Positions 27,235 through 35,920 are shown, counted from the stretch's first letter. The stretch is 64,000 nucleotides of DNA from Priestia filamentosa (GCF_900177535.1 NZ_FXAJ01000012.1:1-64000); one strand, 5' to 3'. The notes: a model not told the origin generated them from the letters alone. Numbers and translations are program-made.

Positions 27235-27242
27235 ATCCTTAT

Positions 27243-27737
27243 TTAAATTATTTGATCTTCTATTCTAAATTGAACAATCTGATAGATTTCTGTTAAAGCT
27301 TGATTAAATTCCTGCTCCTTTGAATTCTTTAATCTGCTCTTCATCGCTTGCAGAATTTCATCTTTATTTTTTCCACGAACAGCTAAAATAAAGGGAAAAG
27401 AAAATCGGTGAACATACTCTTGATTCATCTCTAACAAGAACTCATATTCAGCTTCTGATAGTTGACTTAAACCAGCATTTTTTTGTTCATTTGTGGAAAA
27501 TGAACTCATAGTTTTTCGTGTTCCTAAATGGGGGTGAGCCTGAATTAAGTCCAATTTCTCCCTCTCATTCGCTGTTTTGACAACGGTAATCATCTGTTTA
27601 TAAAGATCATTACGGGAACTAAAAGGACGAAACTCTTCTACCCTTTGAATCACCCATGGAGAGTGTTCGAATATGTCCTTTAATTTTTCCACAAACTCGG
27701 ACAATGGCATTTCATTTAAATCATTAATAGTCATCAT
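27243..27737 (-). CDS. uraD: OHCU decarboxylase (stand-alone, no uricase fusion)
   Basis: Converts 2-oxo-4-hydroxy-4-carboxy-5-ureidoimidazoline to S-allantoin. 164 aa: FVEKLKDIFEHSPWVIQRV at the start, LIQAHPHLGTRKTMS (catalytic His region) near residue 85, QKNAGLSQLSEAEYEFLLEMNQEY, and FPFILAVRGKNKDEIL near 130. In B. subtilis this domain is the N-terminal half of PucL, joined to uricase; here the protein ends after the decarboxylase domain. The gene begins 4 nt after the permease gene, with AAAGGGG inside the permease 3' end, so the two are tightly coupled. Confidence 0.92.
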   Translation of the reverse strand: MMTINDLNEMPLSEFVEKLKDIFEHSPWVIQRVEEFRPFSSRNDLYKQMITVVKTANEREKLDLIQAHPHLGTRKTMSSFSTNEQKNAGLSQLSEAEYEFLLEMNQEYVHRFSFPFILAVRGKNKDEILQAMKSRLKNSKEQEFNQALTEIYQIVQFRIEDQII

Positions 27738-27740
27738 GTT

Positions 27741-29069
27741 CTATAACCCCTTTATTCTTTTTTCTTCAAACATATCTCTCTCATCCTCTTCACGCTGAAT
27801 GGAGGATGAAGGTAAAATGGTACGAAAGTTAAAAAATAGGTTCATTAATATCGCTGTTAGACTTCCTGTAATCACTCCATCGCTAAAGAGCATGCGTAGC
27901 GATGGCGGCAATTGACTAAATAACTCAGGTACAATTGTTGCACCAAGCCCTAATGAAATTGAGCAAGCAATGATAAGTGCATTGTTTTGATTGGTGTAAT
28001 CAACTAAACTTAGCATTTTAATTCCTGAAGTTACGACCATACCAAACAACACTACTGTTGCACTGCCAAGTACGGGAGCAGGAATTATGGTAACAAGAGC
28101 AGCAATTTTAGGAACTAAGCCAAGGAAAACTAGGATACTCCCTGCTGCAACGACAACATTTGTTGATTTATTTTGAGATAGTTGAACTAATCCTATATTT
28201 TGTGCACAGGTATTATAGGGAAAAGCATTAAAAATACCTCCTAAGGTAATCGCTAGACCTTCTGCACGATAACCACGAATGAGATCATCTTGGGTGACAG
28301 GACGATTACAGATTTGCCCTAAATTTAAGAAAACTCCTGTTGATTCAACAACGATAACTAATCCTACAATTAACATTGTGAGGATAGGCCCGATCTCAAA
28401 AGATGGGGCACCGAAATAAAACGGTTGAGGAATTTGGAACCAGGAGGCTTCTAAAACCTCCTGAAAATCTACTTTTCCCATCATTGCTGATAGCACTGTA
28501 CCCGTAATAATTCCTAAAAGTACGGCGAGAGAACGAACGGACCCTTTAAAGAAACGATTAATAACAAGAATAAAAGCTATAACACTTATGGATATAAGGA
28601 GGTTATCTAAGCTCCCAAATTCTTGATTCCCTGTTCCGCCAGCCATATTTTTGACTCCCGATGGAATTAGTGATAGGCCAATGACCACCACAACAGTTCC
28701 TGTAACAACAGGGGGAAAGAACCTTACAAGTTTTCCTAGATAGCGAGCAAATAAAAAAAGGAAAAGTCCTGCTACTATAATGGAGCCATAGATAGAAGGA
28801 ATACCATATCGAGTACCAATAGCAATCATCGGCGACAAGGCCACAAATGAAGCCCCTAATACAACAGGTAGACCAATTCCAAAATACTTGTTTTTCCACG
28901 CTTGTAGTAAGGTAGCAATACCGCAAGTTAATAAGTCAATAGCGACTAAGTAAACCAACTGCTTCGAAGTTAAATTTAATGCTCTTCCAACAAGCAATGG
29001 AACAAGGATTGCCCCAGCATACATAGCCATGACATGCTGGGCTCCTAATGAAAATACTTTTAAATTCAT
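27741..29069 (-). CDS. pucK: NCS2 purine/urate permease
   Basis: A 442-aa nucleobase:cation symporter of the NAT/NCS2 family with about 14 membrane segments, predicted to import uric acid or xanthine. Features are QHVMAMYAGAILVPLLVG at the start, VVLGASFVALSPMIAIG, the substrate loop VESTGVFLNLG near residue 240 and the family signature QNIGLVQLS near 290. A hydrophilic tail rich in E, D and R follows. TTGAGGGTG precedes ATG 29069. It is the first gene of the urate operon, and a terminator-like hairpin sits in its leader. PucJ and PucK of B. subtilis are the nearest named relatives, so the symbol is approximate. Confidence 0.88.
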   Translation of the reverse strand: MNLKVFSLGAQHVMAMYAGAILVPLLVGRALNLTSKQLVYLVAIDLLTCGIATLLQAWKNKYFGIGLPVVLGASFVALSPMIAIGTRYGIPSIYGSIIVAGLFLFLFARYLGKLVRFFPPVVTGTVVVVIGLSLIPSGVKNMAGGTGNQEFGSLDNLLISISVIAFILVINRFFKGSVRSLAVLLGIITGTVLSAMMGKVDFQEVLEASWFQIPQPFYFGAPSFEIGPILTMLIVGLVIVVESTGVFLNLGQICNRPVTQDDLIRGYRAEGLAITLGGIFNAFPYNTCAQNIGLVQLSQNKSTNVVVAAGSILVFLGLVPKIAALVTIIPAPVLGSATVVLFGMVVTSGIKMLSLVDYTNQNNALIIACSISLGLGATIVPELFSQLPPSLRMLFSDGVITGSLTAILMNLFFNFRTILPSSSIQREEDERDMFEEKRIKGL

Positions 29070-29092
29070 CTTTTATCACCCTCAATTTTCTG

Positions 29093-29143
29093 TATAAAAA
29101 AAGCCGTAGAAATAGAAGGGAAATCCTCCTATATCTACGGCTC
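29093..29143 (-). terminator. Terminator-like hairpin in the leader of the urate operon
   Basis: On the minus strand AGCCGTAGATATAGGAGG pairs with a CCTTCTATTTCTACGGCT arm and is followed by seven T's, about 24 nt before the permease start. It either ends the DUF2294 transcript or attenuates the urate operon. An overlapping TACGTAG...CCGTA segment just upstream could compete with the stem. Confidence 0.75.
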
Positions 29144-29248
29144 CTAAACTACGTATAACGAAATTTAAGCTCCTGAATTTTTAAAATAACAAGTCTGTGA
29201 AGAAAAAATGATAAATCAAAATTTCTCCAACACTTGTATTAATAGTTG

Positions 29249-29593
29249 TTAGATATTAAGCGATTGTTCTAAGTAAATGACTGTACAAGCGTGCTCGCTT
29301 GTGGAATCATAATCCTTAAATATGGTATTGACTTTCATACCAAATTTCTTCTCGAAGTTTTCTTTTAAGCGAAGTTTATATTCCATGGCTAAAGCCCCGT
29401 CAACGGATATCGTTAACTCAGGATATCTCTCACTTAATACTGAAATTAAAGGAGAACGCTTTGTCTGCGCAAAAATGATAATACAGTTATCCTGAATGTC
29501 AATTTTCTGCTTACTAACGCCTGTACTATAAATTTCTTGGTTGAGGTCATTATAGAGCTGCGACAGCTGCCTTTTGAAAGAAGAATTCACCAT
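29249..29593 (-). CDS. DUF2294 domain-containing protein
   Basis: A small cytosolic protein of about 114 aa: FKRQLSQLYNDLNQEIYSTGV at the start, NCIIIFAQTKRSPLISVLSE in the middle and VDGALAMEYKLRLKENFEKKFG near residue 85. This is the layout of DUF2294, found in many Bacillaceae and of unknown function. ATG 29593 (AGG 5 nt before) is preferred over the GTG two codons earlier. It is on the same strand as the urate operon but separated from it by 180 bp with a terminator-like hairpin, so a link with urate use is uncertain. Confidence 0.8.
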   Translation of the reverse strand: MVNSSFKRQLSQLYNDLNQEIYSTGVSKQKIDIQDNCIIIFAQTKRSPLISVLSERYPELTISVDGALAMEYKLRLKENFEKKFGMKVNTIFKDYDSTSEHACTVIYLEQSLNI

Positions 29594-29775
29594 ACTCACC
29601 TGCTGCTTTTCATTCTTTTACTTAGAATATAGGTATTATAATTCTTTGTCACTTCTAATGTCAGAAAAACTAACACAAAATTTTATATATTCTTACTATT
29701 TTATAACTTTATAATAAGAGCAAATTAAAAAAGTTTAATCATGCTGTTTCTTGAAATTTGGTAAATAAAGAGTCA

Positions 29776-30954
29776 TCACTTAATCTTAAGATTGAAAAAA
29801 GCTTCATGAGCTTTTTGAGGCTCTTCAAACCATTCTGCAACTTTATCTGCAATCTTTTGATCTTCTACGCCTGCTAACAAGAGTTGAACAATATGCTGAG
29901 GCAGCATTTGAGTCATGGCATTTGTCCATTCTGTTACTTCCCTTACAAATGTTTTTGTTCGATCCCAATATGCTTCTCCAAGTTGGGTACCCCAGTTTGC
30001 ATCTCTATATTGAATCAACGTTTCGTACAATCGTTCAGCGCAATAAGAAGAAAGATTACAACCTTGACCAGTAATAGGGTCATTAAGAAAAACACTATCT
30101 CCACAACCAATTACTAATTTATTTTTAAAGGTTGCATAAGGTTTTCTAATTACAGGCTTAATAGCAATTTGAAGAAAGGCTTTTTCATCGGAAAGGGTAA
30201 AAATATCTTGTTCAATACGTTCGTGGATGTCTTGGAAATATTTTTGAGTTACATTTTTCATCTGATTTGTAAATTCTTTTGCATGTTTAATTTCTTTAAA
30301 TGCATCTAATTCCCTGTTTGGAACTGCCATAATGAACAATATTGTAACAGGTCCGTGCTCTGTCATGGCGGGAATTTCAAACATTTCACCCACTTCAGGC
30401 AGAACCGTTACACTTATACCTAGAGGATTGTTAGGCTTTACACCTAAAAAATAACCAACGATACACTTTCGTTGGGGCACTTGGAAAGGAGAAAATTCCT
30501 TTTCAATAGGAAATGGAAAGAGAGGTCCAGATTTTCCGGTACAATCAATGATTAAATCAAACTCATCTACCAAACTTTCGATATCATTTTTATTGACTCT
30601 CATAAGTCGAAAAGAGACGCCTTTGTTTTCAAGATCCTTTAAACACTGTGAAAAATAGAAACGCTGATCAACAGATAATGCTGGCTCTTTTAACTTTCCG
30701 ACGAATAGTTTTTGATTACCAACCGTCATATGGATACTCTTAAGAAGGGTCTTATCTTCCCATTTTGGCATTTTAAAGCGATTTTCTCGGTTTCTTGTTG
30801 AGCCAAAGTGCACTTGCGTAGACATAACTCGTCCATTTCGGATTTTATCGGAAGAGTTTGAATGAATAACCGTCACATCAAATTCTTCTTTAAGAGAATA
30901 AGCCAGCTGCAAACCGGCTGTGCCACTGCCTATAATACATATTTTCTTACTCAA
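29776..30954 (-). CDS. Styrene/indole monooxygenase-like flavoprotein (StyA family)
   Basis: A 392-aa FAD-dependent monooxygenase component. The N-terminal FAD fold is CIIGSGTAGLQLAYSL; GRVMSTQVHFGSTRNRE and FDLIIDCTGKSG follow, and LVIGCGDSVFLNDPITGQGCNL near residue 290 is the second FAD-contact motif. Known StyA proteins take reduced FAD from a separate reductase (StyB) and epoxidise styrene or indole. No reductase gene is adjacent, so the partner must come from elsewhere. The start is TTG 30954, with AAAGGGGAGAG before it. It is a single-gene unit on the minus strand, next to a family E repeat. Substrate unknown. Confidence 0.82.
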   Translation of the reverse strand: MSKKICIIGSGTAGLQLAYSLKEEFDVTVIHSNSSDKIRNGRVMSTQVHFGSTRNRENRFKMPKWEDKTLLKSIHMTVGNQKLFVGKLKEPALSVDQRFYFSQCLKDLENKGVSFRLMRVNKNDIESLVDEFDLIIDCTGKSGPLFPFPIEKEFSPFQVPQRKCIVGYFLGVKPNNPLGISVTVLPEVGEMFEIPAMTEHGPVTILFIMAVPNRELDAFKEIKHAKEFTNQMKNVTQKYFQDIHERIEQDIFTLSDEKAFLQIAIKPVIRKPYATFKNKLVIGCGDSVFLNDPITGQGCNLSSYCAERLYETLIQYRDANWGTQLGEAYWDRTKTFVREVTEWTNAMTQMLPQHIVQLLLAGVEDQKIADKVAEWFEEPQKAHEAFFNLKIK

Positions 30955-31201
30955 AATTCTCTCCCCTTTGTTATGTAAGTGCTATAAAAAATAAAAGTTA
31001 AAGGTCTAAATTTTCTGACTTTAATAGTCTAAATAAAATACAAGGGGATGTAAATGCGACGATTTATTTAATTTTTATATCGTTGATACCAAATTGAACA
31101 AGAGAAAATCCTACCTTACCCCAATCGAATGTTTAATACATCCATCAAAATATGAAAGTCTAATAGAGAAAGAAACGAACGAAATAAAGGATCATTAAAA
31201 T

Positions 31202-31500
31202 GCTCGAATTTTGCATTTAGTGAGGAATTACTTACAAAGTAGAAGATAAATGCAAATTTCAAGCTTGTATTTTGCTTAGTCAAAATTTCTAAAATGATAC
31301 TTACGCTTTTTACATATTTTCTTTGGCACAACAACTAATAGTTGTGGAAGTATTCCCCACACCTTCCACAACCCTCCTTGTCGTTACTTTGTTCTTATAT
31401 GGTCTTATATAAAAGTTTTTTACTTATTCCTTTTGGTGATTTCCTAGATGGAAATACTCCCCACACCTTCCACAAACGCCCTTGTCGTACTTTTAGTTAT
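31202..31500 (+). repeat. Composite structured repeat (family E), copy 2
   Basis: Starts with the inverted repeat GCTCGAATTTTGCATTTA / TAAATGCAAATTTCAAGC (31202-31264). Two near-identical modules follow: TTGTGGAAGTATTCCCCACA..CTTCCACAACCCTCCTTGTCGT at about 31339, and TGGAAATACTCCCCACACC..TTCCACAAACGCCCTTGTCGTAC at about 31449. In the first, TTGTGGAAG and CTTCCACAA form a perfect 9-bp stem. Confidence 0.8.
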
Positions 31501-31568
31501 CTATAAGATAAAGACGTTATCATATAAGTCCTACTTAGCTTTCTTTAAACAATATTCATATCCATAGC

Positions 31569-31608
31569 AAAGACCGCCCAATATTCATCAGTATATAAGG
31601 CGGTCTTA
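31569..31608 (+). repeat. GACCGCC/GGCGGTC dispersed hairpin, copy 3
   Basis: AAAGACCGCCCAATATTC...ATATAAGGCGGTCTT. The next 50 bp contain ATTCGCTTTTTCACGAC as at 5400. It lies downstream of the minus-strand XRE gene and may terminate it. Confidence 0.75.
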
Positions 31609-31666
31609 TGTATATGTATGACTTATGATTATTCGCTTTTTCACGACAATATTCCATCCTATGATT

Positions 31667-31879
31667 CTAGATATCAAAAAAGTCTTCAGCTTTTGCATTC
31701 TTATTGACTTTCTTAATAGCTGTCATAACTTTTTTAATTGTAGCTGCACTTGGGTTGCGCTTTCCTGTACAGATTTCGCTTATAGCATTTCTAGACACCT
31801 TTGAATTTTTGACTAACCATTCTTGAGATCTACCTTCATTCATCAACCACTTTTTTAACTTAGTTTTCCGTTCTGGCAT
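31667..31879 (-). CDS. Small XRE-family HTH regulator
   Basis: A 70-aa protein that is almost only a Cro/CI-type helix-turn-helix: LKKWLMNEGRSQEWLVKNSKVSRNAISEICTGKRNPSAATIKKV, with helix 2 QEWLVKNSK and recognition helix RNAISEICTG. GAGGTG stands a few nt before ATG 31879. It is divergent from the operon that begins at 32047 with the FtsK-like gene, and so is a good candidate for its repressor. Such single-domain regulators are common beside plasmid transfer or replication genes. Confidence 0.85.
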   Translation of the reverse strand: MPERKTKLKKWLMNEGRSQEWLVKNSKVSRNAISEICTGKRNPSAATIKKVMTAIKKVNKNAKAEDFFDI

Positions 31880-32046
31880 TATCCTAACACCTCTATAATA
31901 CGTTTTTATATCTTCATTTATGCCCTCTTTTTAACGATTTCATACAAAACTTTCACATCTACCATGTAAATCTTTTTCTTGGACAAGGTAAGTTGAACAA
32001 GCTATGCAACATACAATCGACTATACCAAACCAAAAGGAGGTTCAT

Positions 32047-32223
32047 ATGGTTACAGTCTTGGGAACAAGCATGGTGTTGTTTACGGTGATTTATGCAGAG
32101 AAAAAAGGATGGGTCGATAGAGAAAAAGTAAGGGTCATCATGCAAGTTGGAATGAATGTTGGTATTTTGGGAAGCTTGCTCTACTTTTTGTATATGTTGT
32201 CCTTTTTCCTGCCCTCCTTATGA
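32047..32223 (+). CDS. Small membrane protein upstream of FtsK-like ATPase
   Basis: A 58-aa protein: one helix at the start (VLGTSMVLFTVIYA), a short charged stretch (EKKGWVDREKVR) and a second helix (VGILGSLLYFLYMLSFFLPSL). AAAGGAGG lies 6 nt before ATG 32047, so this start is firm. It is separated from the FtsK-like gene by 120 bp on the same strand and could be a membrane partner of it. No family is recognised. Confidence 0.7.
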   Translation: MVTVLGTSMVLFTVIYAEKKGWVDREKVRVIMQVGMNVGILGSLLYFLYMLSFFLPSL

Positions 32224-32343
32224 CCAGGGTTCCGACTAGGCTAGAAGAGGAAAAGGAATAGGTTAACTATGATACGGACGGGATTTGGAAGCTTCCTTTC
32301 TTAAGGAACTATCTAAAGAAGATAAAAAGGAGGAAAAAGAATT

Positions 32344-33510
32344 ATGTGGGAGCTCATGACGATTCCTCTTTTAACGGGTGCTGCTGCTTTGTGGTTGGGT
32401 AGGAATACATTTAGCGAGGAACATAGAATCGTCCACCAGCTTTTTGAGCAATACCATATTAGCGTAAAAGACGGAAAAGAACGTCGGTATCCCAAGCTTG
32501 TTCGAGAATGCAAAAGTACCAAAAGGGTCAAGCTCATTTATCGCACCCCTTTAGCCTTAGAAGAAAAAACATTGCGAACGTTACAACAGATTTTATCCGT
32601 CACCTTAGATCAAGAAGTGAATGTATCGTTCAAGAAATGGCTCATCATTGAGATTTCCAAAGATAAAATGCCTTCGTATGTGTCCTATCAAGACGTTCCA
32701 CATCGAAAAGGATGGATGATTCCCTTAGGGAAAAACCATCAGGGATGGCATTTTCATCATTTTGACCATACGCCTCATACTACGATCTCTGGAACGACGC
32801 GTTTTGGAAAAACGATCATGATGAAAGTCATGATGACGTACCTTATTGAACATCACCCTTTGGATGTTCAATTTATCATTATCGACTTAAAGGGCGGATT
32901 AGAGTTTAATCGATATAAGAACCTTCAACAAGTGAAATGGGTTGCCAGTAATCCAAGTGAGGCCTTATATGTCTTAAAAGAAATACAGAAGGATATGGAA
33001 GAACGGATGGAACGTTTTAAGCGTCAAGGGTGGTCTAATATTGTAGACACTCCCCTCTCGCAACGTCTGTTTGTGTTAATTGATGAAGCCGCCCAACTCA
33101 TGCCTGAAAAGTTTATGGAGAAAGAAGAAAAGAAGACGTTAGCGCAGTGTCAATCGATCCTCAGTGAAATTGCACGCCTAGGAGGCGCTCTAGGCGTTCG
33201 ATTGGTGTATGGCACCCAATACCCTACTTCGAATGTATTGAATGGCTCGATCAAGCAAAATGCGGATTTAAAGGTGAGTTTTCGTCTAGGAAGTGATTAT
33301 GCGTCCAAGGTAGCCCTTGATGCGTATGGAGCCGAAACCTTACCTTCGGATATCAAAGGGCGTGCCTTGATTAAAACGCATAAAGTGAAAGAAGTGCAAG
33401 TCCCCTACCTCAACCATGAGGAGATATGGAAACGGATTGGAGGGTATGAAGTTGCAAAACAAACAATTATGCCAGACAAGACAGGAGCAGATTATGTACG
33501 CCTTGGATAG
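32344..33510 (+). CDS. FtsK/SpoIIIE-type DNA translocase ATPase
   Basis: A 388-aa motor ATPase. A short hydrophobic segment near the N-terminus (MTIPLLTGAAALWLG) may anchor it. The P-loop is GTTRFGKT, residues 150-157; LDVQFIIIDLKGG lies near 175; Walker B is LFVLIDEAAQL near 243; GVRLVYGTQYPTSNVLNGSIK is the sensor region near 295. It lacks the FtsK gamma domain and long linker. In Bacillus and streptococcal plasmids and ICEs, such proteins move plasmid DNA during transfer or copying. AAGGAGG precedes ATG 32344. The next gene overlaps its 3' end by 17 nt, so the two form one operon. Confidence 0.87.
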   Translation: MWELMTIPLLTGAAALWLGRNTFSEEHRIVHQLFEQYHISVKDGKERRYPKLVRECKSTKRVKLIYRTPLALEEKTLRTLQQILSVTLDQEVNVSFKKWLIIEISKDKMPSYVSYQDVPHRKGWMIPLGKNHQGWHFHHFDHTPHTTISGTTRFGKTIMMKVMMTYLIEHHPLDVQFIIIDLKGGLEFNRYKNLQQVKWVASNPSEALYVLKEIQKDMEERMERFKRQGWSNIVDTPLSQRLFVLIDEAAQLMPEKFMEKEEKKTLAQCQSILSEIARLGGALGVRLVYGTQYPTSNVLNGSIKQNADLKVSFRLGSDYASKVALDAYGAETLPSDIKGRALIKTHKVKEVQVPYLNHEEIWKRIGGYEVAKQTIMPDKTGADYVRLG

Positions 33511-34066
33511 GTTGGAATGTATGAGTCGATCTCAGTTACAGTCCCTTTTTCAGTTGAAAAGTGTCCGCAATGCCAATCGTGTTCTCTATAATATGAGTCC
33601 CTTTTTAAACCATAAACGTCTTCATGAAAATGTCTACTATTTATCACAAAAAGGACGTCAACACATTGGTTCAGAGAAAACCAAGCCTTCTTTAACACAG
33701 TTAGAACATAAAGTACGACGGAATGATATTTACTTGTATTATGGATGTCCAAAGGATTGGAAAGTGGAACGGCCGAATGAATGGAGGATCCAAGGAGAAC
33801 AGTATAAGCTCATTTGTGATGCTCGCTTTTCCCTTCACGGTGTCATTTGCTTTGTGGAAGTGGATCTCAAACAGAAGATGCTCGAAAACAAGAAAAAAAT
33901 TAGGTTATATCGTTCCCTATTTCAAGCTTTAGGAGAACAGCAAGCTTTACTCATCTTCTACACGACTACTCAGGTGAGAAAAGAAAGGCTCCTAACCTGG
34001 TGCAAAGAGCATAAAATCAATGCAGAAATTCTAACAATTGAAGATTTTGAAAATTATTTTCTGTAA
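33494..34066 (+). CDS. Replication-relaxation family protein
   Basis: A 190-aa protein of the replication-relaxation type, found on Bacillus plasmids and thought to act in plasmid replication or transfer by relaxing DNA. The winged-helix start YALDRLECMSRSQLQSLFQLKSVRNANRVLYNMSPFL is followed by LYGCPKDW-like and GVICFVEVDLKQK segments and a C-terminal restriction-fold-like half (LLIFYTTTQVRKERLLTWC). ATG 33494 with AGGAG is used; the frame is open further upstream only because it overlaps the FtsK-like gene. It is paired with the FtsK-like gene by overlap. It is not certain that it is catalytic. Confidence 0.82.
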   Translation: MYALDRLECMSRSQLQSLFQLKSVRNANRVLYNMSPFLNHKRLHENVYYLSQKGRQHIGSEKTKPSLTQLEHKVRRNDIYLYYGCPKDWKVERPNEWRIQGEQYKLICDARFSLHGVICFVEVDLKQKMLENKKKIRLYRSLFQALGEQQALLIFYTTTQVRKERLLTWCKEHKINAEILTIEDFENYFL

Positions 34067-34226
34067 ACTCTACAAAAGACATAGTTCTTAATATGAGCAA
34101 AGGAAAGACCATTGAAGCCTTGAAGAGAACAATTTTTCTTTTAGATCTATGTTCTAAAAGAAAATATAAAATAAAAAAATAATAGCTCATTTAAGAGATT
34201 TATATAAAAATAGGTCGAATATGTCA

Positions 34227-34255
34227 TTGTGTTCATTGGTAGAGTTTGCTATAAT
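34227..34255 (+). promoter_or_regulatory. Sigma-A promoter for the plasmid small RNA
   Basis: TTGTGT, 17-bp spacer, TATAAT. It would start transcription at about 34262, exactly before the structured RNA region. Confidence 0.75.
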
Positions 34256-34261
34256 AACAGC

Positions 34262-34387
34262 AATTAAACAGTTCGGAATTGCAAAAAGGTTCAAGGCAAT
34301 CGTAGTGATGCTACCAACATCCTACGACGGCTCACCGTGATCACTCCACGGTAAACACTTACCTCAAACCTTGCTGCGTTTTTTATG
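34262..34387 (+). ncRNA. Structured plasmid RNA upstream of the rep gene
   Basis: No open frame, but helices nest: AAGGTT at about 34291 pairs with AACCTT at about 34373 and encloses two hairpins, TCGTAG/CTACGA and ACCGTG/CACGGT. GCTGCG and six T's follow, an end like a terminator. It has its own promoter and lies 140 bp before the putative rep gene. It may belong to the Bacillus-plasmid RNA motif known from covariance searches, or be an untyped copy-control RNA; I cannot test which. Confidence 0.65.
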
Positions 34388-34455
34388 TTTGTATTGTACG
34401 ACATATTTAACGTAATTTCAAGGGGTTTGTTGTATTCTCTTTTCAAAAGGGCGTG

Positions 34456-34479
34456 TTTACCGCATTTTTAAACGGTAAA
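34456..34479 (+). promoter_or_regulatory. Inverted repeat before rep
   Basis: TTTACCG and CGGTAAA around CATTTTTAAA, 45 bp before the rep start. The CACGGTAAAC inside the RNA repeats one arm. It could be an operator, or a hairpin that the small RNA competes with. Confidence 0.5.
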
Positions 34480-34523
34480 TAGGTCCTTTTTCTTTTTCCG
34501 CAAGAAAAAAGGAGAGAAAAGAG

Positions 34524-35522
34524 ATGTTAATTTTTAACGATGATTTTGCCCGGATGCAAGACTATAAATCTTATACGAAAGCAAAAAATGAACAAAAACA
34601 AATGAAGTACAAACTATTAGAAATGGTTGAATCAGTTTTTGAAGATTCATTTGCTCGTTTGAAGCCAGAGACACGAAACGCTATTGATATGATTTGCTTC
34701 TTAGCAACGGATAAAGGCTTTGTTTATGCAAAAGATACATATTTTGCTAAGGAGCATAACATTTCTGCTCGTACAATTCGTCGTGTGATGAAAACCCTAG
34801 AAGACGCTGGAAAGATCGTGAAGGCTCATCGATCTTCGTCTAAACATAATGGTCGTGGTGCAGCCGTTTATTTCTTTGTGGATCATCCTTGTTTTACACA
34901 CTGGCAACAATATTTCGGTTTTGATGTCCAAGCTGATGTCCAAGCAGAAAGCACTGAAATCCCTTGTGAGAGTAAGGATGAAGGTGCAAAAAAAGTTTCT
35001 ACCTATTATTTACCTAATAATTATATTAAAGATCATTTTATGTACAAAACGATTCCTTTTATCAAAGGAGTACCAAAATTAATTAATCATACCTTTAAAC
35101 ATATCTTTAAAGAAGCTCTCAAAGATTTCTATTTACGAATACGTATGGCTTCTCAAAAAATATGCCAATCGGGCTCTATAACTCTTTCTAAGAAGGATAT
35201 TCACTCTGTTGCATATGAATCTATTCATGTTCTTTTTACATACATAAAAACGCGTTCTATGAGCTTTGAAGAGCAATGCAAATTGGTTTATCAAATTGCA
35301 TTAAATAAGTTTAACGATTTAGTCAAAATAGAAGATAAAAATGATGATAGTGAGTCTATAACATTATCACGTAAAATGGTACGTAAAGAAATGCTTCCAG
35401 AATGGTTTCAGGAACAACAAGAAAAGGAAAAAACAACAGACACTGAAGTAGATCTGTGTAGAGAAGAAACTGAAGAAGAAGAAATAGCTAGAATGAAAGC
35501 TATTTTAGCCCACTATGCCTAA
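34524..35522 (+). CDS. Probable plasmid replication initiator (HTH protein)
   Basis: A 332-aa DNA-binding protein. An N-terminal wHTH domain covers about residues 45-115: ARLKPETRNAIDMICFLATDKG, then FAKEHNISARTIRRVMKTLEDAGKIV as helix-turn-helix and wing. The C-terminal half is helical, ending in an acidic stretch (ETEEEEIARMKAILAHYA). Initiators of several Bacillus plasmids have this HTH-first layout, and the small RNA and FtsK/relaxation genes upstream support the role. AAGGAG lies 10 nt before ATG 34524. I infer replication initiation from context. A plain transcription factor is the alternative. Confidence 0.65.
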   Translation: MLIFNDDFARMQDYKSYTKAKNEQKQMKYKLLEMVESVFEDSFARLKPETRNAIDMICFLATDKGFVYAKDTYFAKEHNISARTIRRVMKTLEDAGKIVKAHRSSSKHNGRGAAVYFFVDHPCFTHWQQYFGFDVQADVQAESTEIPCESKDEGAKKVSTYYLPNNYIKDHFMYKTIPFIKGVPKLINHTFKHIFKEALKDFYLRIRMASQKICQSGSITLSKKDIHSVAYESIHVLFTYIKTRSMSFEEQCKLVYQIALNKFNDLVKIEDKNDDSESITLSRKMVRKEMLPEWFQEQQEKEKTTDTEVDLCREETEEEEIARMKAILAHYA

Positions 35523-35920
35523 TAAGTACGGACTTAAATTCTTTTAATCAATTAATTTCAAAAGATATCAAACTGTAGAAAAAAGAAGCCAAAAAAAATG
35601 GCTCCTTAAAACTTATTTAAAATCATTTTGTAATGTCTCTGTATATAAAGGACACTAGATGTCTAAATTTTTGAGAACATCCCTTTCTCTACAAGGAGAT
35701 CTTAATAAATTACATGTATATTTTTAATCTTCTATAACGCCAAGGAATTTATTGTATACATTTCTAATGTGGCTTGATGTAATATTACTTTGAATAAGGG
35801 GGAATGTTTATATTTTATAATTCACAATGTCCCCTTCTCCCATGGTATATATGAATCCCTCTTTATATTATTTTCATAACTACTCATGTGTTAGTGTAAT
35901 TATAGTTAGGTATTCCAAAC

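Noticed and set aside
31561-31660. Possible CRISPR-like array from repeated GACCGCC hairpins
   Set aside because: Copies are thousands of bases apart with no regular spacers, and no cas gene is present.
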